Assembly: GCA_023151115.1 (NCBI GenBank)
Contig: JAKLJP010000044.1
Coordinates: 1 to 59,376 of the forward strand
DNA: 59,376 nucleotides
Origin: Anaerolineae bacterium
GTDB lineage: Bacteria; Chloroflexota; Anaerolineae; 4572-78; J111
Direction of reading: 5' to 3'
Shown: piece by piece, positions 52,814-59,376 of the stretch
Numbering within the stretch: position 1 is the first letter of the stretch
Layout: each line of letters opens with the position of its first letter
Translations under genes and position numbers: made by a program
Notes under the pieces: generated by a model
Databases searched by the model: none
The model's input: only the letters and a program-made list of their open reading frames with translations
Told to the model about the DNA's origin: nothing

Positions 52814-55267
52814 TCACAACTCATCTGCCGGGACAAGTTGGATAGATTGAATCCGATCCACCCGGAAAGTGCGCTCGGCCTGAGCAGTGTGGCAAAAGCC
52901 GACGAGATAGGGAGTGCCCGATTTACGATTTTGGATTTTGGATTTAGGATTTACGACATCTTTCCCTTGTGGTATTTCAAATTTGCGATTTCTATCCTCT
53001 ATCTTCAATCCACTATCTTCTATCCTCCATCCACTATCCTCTATCTTCTGCTCTTCGCCTCCTCGCCACTCCAGGCGATAGGGTTCCACGACCCGCCGGG
53101 CGAGCCGGTCAGTCCCGGCAGTGTAGTACAGCAGGTCAAGATTTTGGGCCGAAGCCAGCGCGGTCTGAATAAGGGGAACGGTTTCTTCAAGCGGCAGACC
53201 GGCTTCGGGCCAGGCCGGAAAAATGGCTCGCCCCTCGATCACCTGCTGTAGCTCGGCCAGAACTTGCCCGGCAGCGCTCTCGGCAGCACTTAAATTGGCG
53301 GAATCGGCCAGGCCGGCGACCTGATCGAGCAACGTCTGCGGCAGGCGAACCGGCAGGCGGAGAAAGCGACCCAACTCCTGGTAGACCCGGCAGGTGAGCC
53401 AGAGGAAGGATGAAGGATAAAGAGTTTCATCCTTCATCCTTCTGACTTCATCCTTTGGCGGGACGCCTTCCTGTTCGGTTAAACGGTTGACTAGCTGATT
53501 GAGCCGGGCCGGATCAACCACAATGACGCGGGGGGACAGAGTTTGCCGGATGAGGGCGCGGCCTCGCCGGGTTGAGGCCAGACGGGTAATAATGGCCGGA
53601 TCGCTCGTTTCCAGCAGCGTGGCAGGGCGGATGGTGACGCGTTCAGCCAGGTCGGCCCAAACATGGAGCAGGGTTATTTCCTGGGGGGTTAAAGGTCGTT
53701 CCACCAGCCGGTTGAGGGCATCGAGCAGCGCCGGGGGCGACCAGTCGTGTTGGAGGGCGTTGATAAAACTGACGGCGGTAATTTGATAGCAGAGGCGCAG
53801 GGGAGCAGGGGGGCAGGGATGATTTCTCCTCTGCTCCTCTGCCTCCCTACTCCCTACCTCCATGGCCACCATCAAATCCAACGGCTCCGGCAGGCCGTTT
53901 TCGATGGTCAGGGTAAAGGTGCTGTCGAGCGGGTCGGACTGCAAATTGCTTTGAAGCCGGAATTTGGTGTAGGGCGGTGGTGCTGGGGAGAGGGGGTGGG
54001 TGAAGGATGAAGGATGAAGGATGAAGGATGAAAAAACTCCGCCTTCCGCCTTCATCCTTCCGCCTTCATCCTTTAATAGAACTCCCAGCCAGACCAGAGG
54101 GCCGGTGAGAAGTTGTTCAATTGTCTCGACCAGCGTTTTAATAGGGTCAAGTAGATTGGCCGGAACCAGTTCAAGCAGTGCAGGGGTACGCATCAGGAGG
54201 GTACGGGCAAAGTGAATGGGGTCGGTGAGGTCCAGTTCAATCAGGGCTTGATGGAGGGGGTCCAGCAAGCGAACTGGATTGGCCAGCCACTCGTGTCCGG
54301 GCAGGCGGTAGGCCCGCCATAATTCCGGTTGGGGAGCGCTCCAGGTTTGCCAGAGCTGCCGCAGCCGCGCTTCTCGTCCGGCTTGAAGCCAGAGCCAGGC
54401 GACAGGGGTGGGGGTCAGTAAGGGCGGGGGGTCAGGGGCCGGGGGCCGAATATCGGCAGCCGGTTTCTGACCCCCCGCCCCTGACCCCTGACCCCCAATC
54501 CAGCCGGCGCTTTCGGCCAGGTAGTGGATGAAACGGCGGCGGCCGGTTTGCAGTTCGCTGCGGGCCGCAGGGGAGGCGGGTGGAACGGCGCAGCATTGAC
54601 CCCATTCTTGCAACAGGCCGGGCGGCAGCCAGCGCCCGTGCCAGGGCCGGACATCAGCGGTTTGGAATAGCGCCAGCAGACAGGTCAGATCGTGGCAGAA
54701 CATGTCAACGGGGGGGAAGGGGAGGCGAGGAGACGAGGAGGCGTGAGGCGAGGAGGCAAGGGAACTCTCTTTCTTCGCGTCCCCGCGTCCTCGCGCCCTC
54801 GCCTCCTCCTCACCGGCCTGGGCCAGGATGTTCCGAAGGGGTGGGATGAGGTCGGTGGGAATAAAAATTTCCTGGGTAGGGCGATGGTGAAAAATCAGGC
54901 CCAGGGCGCGCAGTCGTTCTAACGGGGAAAGGGGCGGGATGCCGGCGGCTGCGGCGGCAGGAATGGTCCGGGCGGGATAATGGGTCGGAAGCTGGCGGAA
55001 GGACCGGAGTGAACCGTAGAAAGGCTGCAAGTAACGCAGCGGGACGCTGCCTCCGGCGGTGAGCAGGCCGACCAGGGCCTGGCGTTCTTCTAACGGCAGG
55101 CTGGTCAGGCAGGTCTCCAGGTCGGACGGATCGGGTAAGTGAGCAGACAGGCGTTCAACCAGATCGGCTTTGCTGATCTTAGAGGAGAGCGAGAGCCCCC
55201 GCTGTCGGCCTATGAACAGGAGTAAGCGCCAGGGAGTCAGGGTTAGAGCTTGCCGGAGGGTGGTCAT
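52814..55267 (-). CDS. WYL-domain regulator with helicase-like N-terminus, carrying palindromic insertions
   Basis: An 817-residue protein. The N-terminal half resembles the XPB/Ssl2-N-like helical region seen in large WYL proteins (PLEERQALVGLLTAGGSVPL). The C-terminus is a WYL domain (LDLLYYTAGTDRLARRVVEPYRLEW ... GTPYLVGFCHTAQAERTFRVDRI). WYL proteins are ligand-sensing regulators frequent next to CRISPR loci. At least six low-complexity segments interrupt it in frame, one inside the WYL domain. ATG 55267 with GGAGG is chosen over the 55354 frame start. It converges on the cas operon and diverges from the array. Confidence 0.8.
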   Translation of the reverse strand: MTTLRQALTLTPWRLLLFIGRQRGLSLSSKISKADLVERLSAHLPDPSDLETCLTSLPLEERQALVGLLTAGGSVPLRYLQPFYGSLRSFRQLPTHYPARTIPAAAAAGIPPLSPLERLRALGLIFHHRPTQEIFIPTDLIPPLRNILAQAGEEEARARGRGDAKKESSLASSPHASSSPRLPFPPVDMFCHDLTCLLALFQTADVRPWHGRWLPPGLLQEWGQCCAVPPASPAARSELQTGRRRFIHYLAESAGWIGGQGSGAGGQKPAADIRPPAPDPPPLLTPTPVAWLWLQAGREARLRQLWQTWSAPQPELWRAYRLPGHEWLANPVRLLDPLHQALIELDLTDPIHFARTLLMRTPALLELVPANLLDPIKTLVETIEQLLTGPLVWLGVLLKDEGGRMKAEGGVFSSFILHPSSFTHPLSPAPPPYTKFRLQSNLQSDPLDSTFTLTIENGLPEPLDLMVAMEVGSREAEEQRRNHPCPPAPLRLCYQITAVSFINALQHDWSPPALLDALNRLVERPLTPQEITLLHVWADLAERVTIRPATLLETSDPAIITRLASTRRGRALIRQTLSPRVIVVDPARLNQLVNRLTEQEGVPPKDEVRRMKDETLYPSSFLWLTCRVYQELGRFLRLPVRLPQTLLDQVAGLADSANLSAAESAAGQVLAELQQVIEGRAIFPAWPEAGLPLEETVPLIQTALASAQNLDLLYYTAGTDRLARRVVEPYRLEWRGGEEQKIEDSGWRIEDSGLKIEDRNRKFEIPQGKDVVNPKSKIQNRKSGTPYLVGFCHTAQAERTFRVDRIQSIQLVPADEL
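52918..53052. repeat. Repeat insertion inside the WYL domain
   Basis: An AT-rich block of reiterated GGATTTAGGATTTA-like and CTATCTTCTATCCTCCATCC-like units, in frame, splits the WYL domain between EWRGGEEQ and GTPYLVGF. It encodes a repetitive KIEDSGWRIEDSGLKIEDR segment with no role in the fold. It looks like an inserted intergenic-type repeat. Confidence 0.7.
53405..53455. repeat. Palindromic insertion in the WYL gene
   Basis: AAGGATGAAGGATAAAGAG pairs with the CATCCTTCATCCTT tract. It is translated on the minus strand as KDEVRRMKDETLYPSSF. It is in frame and shares its GGATGAAGGATGA unit with the element at 54003-54075. Confidence 0.7.
53788..53865. repeat. Palindromic insertion in the WYL gene
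   Basis: GGGGAGCAGGGGGGCAGG pairs with a CTCCTCTGCTCCTCTGCC tract. It is translated on the minus strand as GSREAEEQRRNHPCPPAPL. The same core occurs in the spacer between the permease genes (12326-12409). Confidence 0.7.
54003..54075. repeat. Palindromic insertion in the WYL gene
   Basis: Four GGATGAA units face CGCCTTCATCCTT units. The minus-strand translation includes KDEGGRMKAEGGVFSSF. It lies in frame between two normal helical stretches. Confidence 0.7.
54415..54500. repeat. Palindromic insertion in the WYL gene
   Basis: GGGGGGTCAGGGGCCGGGG pairs with the CCCCGCCCCTGACCCC tract. It is translated on the minus strand as a Gly/Ala/Pro-rich segment (GGQGSGAGGQKPAADI). In frame. Confidence 0.7.
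54715..54810. repeat. Palindromic insertion in the WYL gene
   Basis: GGAGGCGAGGAGACGAGGAGG faces CTCGCGCCCTCGCCTCCTCC (first 20 bases given). The minus-strand translation is EEARARGRGDAKKESSLAS and onward, low-complexity. In frame. Confidence 0.7.
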
Positions 55268-55632
55268 GGGTGATTGCCTCCAAAATAAAAATGGTGTAAA
55301 ATAGACGGTGATGAACTTTATTTCGTGATGCGTGATGCGTAAAAAGTAACGCATCCCCCATCACTTTTAACTGCAATCGGCCGAAATGAGAATAAAGGCC
55401 GATTGGACTGCCGGAAATTATACCCTGGACAGGATTGCAGGGCGAAAGGAGTGACAAAAAAAGAGAAGATGTACAGTTTTTGGGGGATGGTTTGGCGTCT
55501 CTCGCCGCAGGCAGCAGTGTGGGGGAAATATGGGGAAGATAGTAACATAAGGCGCAGCGGTGGGAAACAAGTTGCGGATGAGGTCTGTTTTCCTGCTCCT
55601 GATGGGGAGTTTTTGGCGAGTGACAAAATGCT
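55268..55632 (+). promoter_or_regulatory. CRISPR leader / WYL promoter region
   Basis: A 365-base gap before the first repeat with no convincing ORF. It should hold the leader and, in the other direction, the WYL promoter. Two inverted repeats are visible: GTGATGCGTGATGCGT with ACGCATCCCCCATCAC (55326-55364), and AATCGGCC with GGCCGATT (55375-55404). Leader polarity is inferred because repeats decay at the far end and the plus-strand repeat ends in an ATTGTCAC handle. Confidence 0.6.
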
Positions 55633-58028
55633 GTTCAGATTTCGGCCCCGATGAAGAGGGGATTGTCACTTGGGTTAAAACTGCTAAAATTAAAACAACA
55701 GTCCATTTAATTAGTTCAGATTTCGGCCCCGATGAAGAGGGGATTGTCACGATTCGAGCAACCCGACGAATATCCGGGTGACGATCAACGGGTTCAGATT
55801 TCGGCCCCGATGAAGAGGGGATTGTCACTAATCATTTTATTACCTCGAGTAAATCCCCGATACTATCGGGTTCAGATTTCGGCCCCGATGAAGAGGGGAT
55901 TGTCACCCTGAACCAACGGGGATTCTCGATTGTGTAGATTGTTCAGATTTCGGCCCCGATGAAGAGGGGATTGTCACAAATTCGTTTTAAATATATCAAA
56001 GCCCAATTATCGTTCAGATTTCGGCCCCGATGAAGAGGGGATTGTCACTTTGACGGCTCCTTGATGAACGGTTGCAGGTCGTTCGGTTCAGATTTCGGCC
56101 CCGATGAAGAGGGGATTGTCACAAAGACGGGAAGGGGGAAACAAAAGCCGACAAGACGTTCAGATTTCGGCCCCGATGAAGAGGGGATTGTCACTACGGT
56201 TTTTATCGTGCTTATTGTGTTGTGGGTGTCTCTCGAGTTCAGATTTCGGCCCCGATGAAGAGGGGATTGTCACTTAGCCAAGAAGTATGTCTTACTCAGA
56301 GAGGAACAACAAGGTTCAGATTTCGGCCCCGATGAAGAGGGGATTGTCACATGACTTCCATATCTTTGCGAGGGTTCGCATCAACTTCGGTTCAGATTTC
56401 GGCCCCGATGAAGAGGGGATTGTCACTTAAGCACCTCCTGTTTAATAGTACCATCCATATTGAAAGTTCAGATTTCGGCCCCGATGAAGAGGGGATTGTC
56501 ACTGAAGATCATGAGAATCATGAGTGTTTTTGAAGAAAAAAAAGTTCAGATTTCGGCCCCGATGAAGAGGGGATTGTCACTCTTGCATTACCGTATCTAA
56601 GCCATATAGCTCAGGGTAATGCTGTTCAGATTTCGGCCCCGATGAAGAGGGGATTGTCACTTCTCGAAAGCCTCTTTGTAAAGAGGCTCAATCATAAGTT
56701 CAGATTTCGGCCCCGATGAAGAGGGGATTGTCACAGTGAGTAGTCCGATGAAAAACCAAAGTAGGTATTCATATGTGTTCAGATTTCGGCCCCGATGAAG
56801 AGGGGATTGTCACCAATTCGCCGGGCGGTATTATTAAACGGGTGGGGGTCAGTTCAGATTTCGGCCCCGATGAAGAGGGGATTGTCACGCGTTGTAGAAA
56901 TAATCAGGCAGCCGGAAGGAGTTGTAGCAGGTTCAGATTTCGGCCCCGATGAAGAGGGGATTGTCACTCACTAATTCCTTTTCCATTACACGGAGTAATC
57001 TCCGTTCAGATTTCGGCCCCGATGAAGAGGGGATTGTCACTTAAGTAATGTGGGGGAGTGTGTGTGAGGAGTTGTCATTTGGTTCAGATTTCGGCCCCGA
57101 TGAAGAGGGGATTGTCACATTAATGGCGGGGGGATAATCATTTTACCGCCGTTACGTTCAGATTTCGGCCCCGATGAAGAGGGGATTGTCACGATAAGGG
57201 TGTGATCAGTTCGCCCACTGGTGGGCAAATAAGTTCAGATTTCGGCCCCGATGAAGAGGGGATTGTCACATCAGGGTAAGGGTTCGATAACATCAAGGCT
57301 TGAATAGAGTTCAGATTTCGGCCCCGATGAAGAGGGGATTGTCACTAATCATTTTACCCCCCCCTGGATCGAGATCGCGACCAGGACGTTCAGATTTCGG
57401 CCCCGATGAAGAGGGGATTGTCACGGAGTAGACGTACCCGCGCCGGCCGTAGGGGTAGAAGGTTCAGATTTCGGCCCCGATGAAGAGGGGATTGTCACAC
57501 TGAGTACGAAAACGGGGTTGTACCGGTAATGGTGCGTTCAGATTTCGGCCCCGATGAAGAGGGGATTGTCACGGTGATGTTAGGGTTTACAGCGATGTTA
57601 ACGGCGGGCAAGTTCAGATTTCGGCCCCGATGAAGAGGGGATTGTCACATTTTATAAAGATTACGATATCAGCTACATCAACCAAAAGTTCAGATTTCGG
57701 CCCCGATGAAGAGGGGATTGTCACAAAAAAAACAATATCGTTTATCTGGCAGATTGTTTCTAGTTCAGATTTCGGCCCCGATGAAGAGGGGATTGTCACG
57801 CTACGGTGTCGCCATTGACGGTCTGAACGCTGCTGTTCGTTCAGATTTCGGCCCCGATGAAGAGGGGATTGTCACTTGAAGCGCCAACCTTCTTTGAAAA
57901 GGTACTCCACCAGGTTCAGATTTCGGCCCCGATGAAGAGGGGATTGTCACTTTTTAGTAGCCGCCGTTTCCAGGTCCTTCCGCAGAGCTAGGTTCAGATT
58001 TCGGCCCCGATGAAGAGGGGATGGAAAC
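55633..58028 (+). CRISPR. CRISPR array A: 32 repeats of 37 nt, 31 spacers
   Basis: Repeats are 37 nt, beginning GTTCAGATTTCGGCCCCGAT and ending GAAGAGGGGATTGTCAC. They have a short CCCC/GGGG stem and an ATTGTCAC handle. I count 32 copies from 55633 to 57992, with spacers of 34-44 nt (most 37-42). Copies 1-31 look identical. Copy 32 (57992-58028) keeps the first 30 bases but ends TGGAAAC, as in the neighbouring array B. It serves the type III-D operon 2.9 kb upstream, and plus-strand transcription is inferred. No adaptation genes lie nearby. Confidence 0.97.
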
Positions 58029-58068
58029 TCTTTGTCACGTAAGGTCGTGACGGGGGTGGGTTTTTTGT

Positions 58069-58250
58069 GTTCTAATTGAGGCCCCGACGAAAAGGGGATG
58101 GAAATATGTCGGGGGTAACTCTGGCATCGTTGCTACTGCGAACCGTTCTAATTGAGGCCCCGACGAAAAGGAGCGTGTTGCATAAATAAGGGTTAGGGTG
58201 GCTTTGTCGAGGACTTGAGGAGGGTTTGCCCCGACGAAAAGAGGAAAAAC
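58069..58250 (+). CRISPR. CRISPR array B remnant with a different repeat
   Basis: A copy at 58069-58105 begins GTTCTAATTGAGGCCCCGAC and ends GAAAAGGGGATGGAAAT (37 nt). A second at 58145-58181 keeps the first 27 bases and then decays. A third trace (GCCCCGACGAAAAGAGG, 58228-58243) is barely recognisable. Intervals of 39-40 nt fit spacers. It is continuous with array A through a 40-nt spacer, and is the decayed trailer end or the relic of another system's array. Confidence 0.85.
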
Positions 58251-58443
58251 TGAGGATTATGACAAGCGAGAGGAGGTCAGGCGGCTGTTGGCGGGCTGCG
58301 GGACCTCTTTTTGGTTAAAAATCGGTCAAGTTGGGTCATTTTGGGTCACTTTTGGTCGTCATTGGACGCAAAATTGGTCATTTTTGGTTTCCTTGACCGA
58401 CTTTAATCCGGTCAGCAGACAGACTCCGGCCCGGGGCGGCAGT
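58251..58443. other. Non-coding right flank of the insertion sequence
   Basis: Between the array remnant and the transposase stop. It contains repeated TTGGGTCATTTTGGGTCACTTTTGG-like words (first word TTGGGTCATT at about 58330) and GAGGTC/GACCTC arms (near 58274 and 58300). It probably holds the IS end, but no terminal inverted repeat can be fixed because the other end is outside the window. Confidence 0.4.
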
Positions 58444-59376
58444 TTAAGCCGCAACAGGACTGGGACGCCTGGGCAAACGAATGAGTTGGCGCAGGTTAAA
58501 ACAGGCGGCGGCCATGCTGAGTTGGAAGTTGGCTTTGGGCAGGCCGGTGGATCGGGCATACCGAGCGCCAAAGAAGTGGGTCAGATTGAAGATGATGCGT
58601 TCGATGAGGGGGCGCTGCTTCATTTCCAGTTTGAACTGGTCAGTTCGGTTGTACTCGATGGCGGCCAGGGTTTCGTCGCGGTAGAAACTGATAAAGACCT
58701 GGCGGTGAGATTTGGGTTTGCAGTCAGGGGTGCGGCAGTAAGGCTGGTCAGGCCTGGCGGCCAATTGCTCGGCGGAGAGCCAGAAAGGACAACCCCGGCA
58801 CATTTTGTGGGTGAAGCGGAATTCGTAACCGTCCTTGTCGGGCAGGAAGTAGATTTTGGTGGAGGTGACATCGTTGGGACAGGTCAGGCTGAAACCGTCC
58901 TCGGACAGGGTGAAGTCGGCGGGGACGAAGCGGTCGGTTCGTTTTTCGTAGTCGGGGACGAGGGCAATGAGTTGAGTTTGGCCCTGGCTGACCTCGGCTA
59001 CCTCGGCTCGGATTTTGCCGTTGCCGTAGATTTGGTCGGCGGCGACTTTGGGCGGAAAGAAGCCCTGCTGCTCGTGCAGCTTTTCCAGCAGCGGCACCAG
59101 GGTGGTCGGGTCGAGGGCAGAGCCGGCATAGGCCGCCAGCCAATTGACGTTCGGGTGTATTTCAGTTCTGGGGCGAGTTTTTTGACTGCTCCTGCCGGAT
59201 TGCCAAAGCCGGCAGTTGGGGGCCTGGAGTTGACAATCCAGGCCGAGCAGAAGTAAAGCTGCTCCCAAACTGAAATGCTCCCAACGCTTGGGGAAGATTT
59301 GGGTGTGTTCAGATTTGGGGGCGAATTCGGTGGATAGCGTAGACAGACCCCCTCCCCAACCCTCCCCCGCTGCGGG
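58444..59376 (-). mobile_element. IS1182-like transposase, partial at the window edge
   Basis: At least 311 residues, open to the right edge. It has ALDPTTLVPLLEKLHEQQGF, the DDE-type segment VAADQIYGNGKIRAEV, RFVPADFTLSEDGFSLTCPN, a Cys-rich region (CRGCPFW, CRTPDC) and a C-terminal LIERIIFNLTHFFGARYARS, all typical of IS1182-family transposases. The frame continues upstream of TTG 59268 without a stop (AFAPKSEHT-like residues), so that TTG is not the start. The catalytic N-terminal Asp lies outside the window. Whether the element is active is undetermined. Confidence 0.82.

Noticed and set aside
55418..57818. Short frames inside the CRISPR array repeating SDFGPDEEGIVT
   Set aside because: They are translations of the CRISPR repeat, not genes.
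58288..59256. 322-residue plus-strand frame opposite the transposase
   Set aside because: The minus strand carries recognisable IS1182 motifs; the plus frame has none.
1..59376. tRNA or rRNA genes
   Set aside because: No cloverleaf with CCA-end or conserved rRNA segment was recognised by eye; a covariance-model scan was not possible.

Overview
The window looks like a chromosome segment of a Chloroflexota bacterium (Anaerolineae/Caldilineae-like). The clues are gene content, a GC-rich sequence full of short imperfect palindromes, and a secreted protein ending in a YLPIIMR-type tail, which I associate with this phylum. That placement is inference. No rRNA or tRNA gene was seen.

Region 1 (1-7.7 kb): a frameshifted secreted delta-60-repeat protein, a small unknown protein, a block of palindromic repeats, a sugar-isomerase-like TIM barrel, a two-component pair (DesK/NarL type), an AhpD-like protein, a 39-aa membrane peptide and (to 10.1 kb) a large FtsX-type ABC permease.

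Region 2 (10.3-36.2 kb): a large iron/heme acquisition island. On the minus strand are a FecCDE-type ABC transporter, a FhuF-like reductase, a giant lipoprotein with five tandem FecB-type binding domains, a stand-alone DUF2470 protein, two FTR1-type iron permeases flanking an imelysin/EfeO-like lipoprotein, and a DtxR-family repressor. Divergent from that repressor is a plus-strand heme operon: HmuT, HmuU and HmuV interleaved with three paralogous ~138-aa proteins sharing a Cys-Glu-His-Gly motif, then a second DtxR-type regulator and a DUF3793 protein. Next come a ferredoxin, a HugZ/HutZ-like heme-utilisation protein behind a DtxR-like operator, a GCS2/sucrase-ferredoxin fusion, a zinc-ligand-free S4 ribosomal protein and a truncated flavodoxin. 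Together these would bind, import, reduce or degrade iron and heme chelates under metal-responsive control.

Region 3 (36.2-41.9 kb): a DUF2085 membrane protein, a glutaredoxin-like disulfide oxidoreductase, DUF302, a FmdB-type zinc ribbon, an ECF sigma factor with its zinc-finger anti-sigma, and an SLC13/TrkA-C transporter.

Region 4 (42-59.4 kb): a type III-D CRISPR-Cas locus. A tightly overlapping operon encodes a compact HD-less Cas10 with an intact GGDD motif, Csm3-like, Csx10, a double RAMP, Csx19, a TIGR03986-like RAMP, Cas6 and a SAVED-domain protein with an N-terminal coiled coil. The SAVED protein is the likely cyclic-oligonucleotide sensor. A convergent WYL-domain regulator gene, riddled with in-frame palindromic insertions, separates the operon from an array of 32 repeats. 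That array changes into a decaying array with a different repeat. Cas1 and Cas2 are absent. An IS1182-like transposase runs off the right edge.
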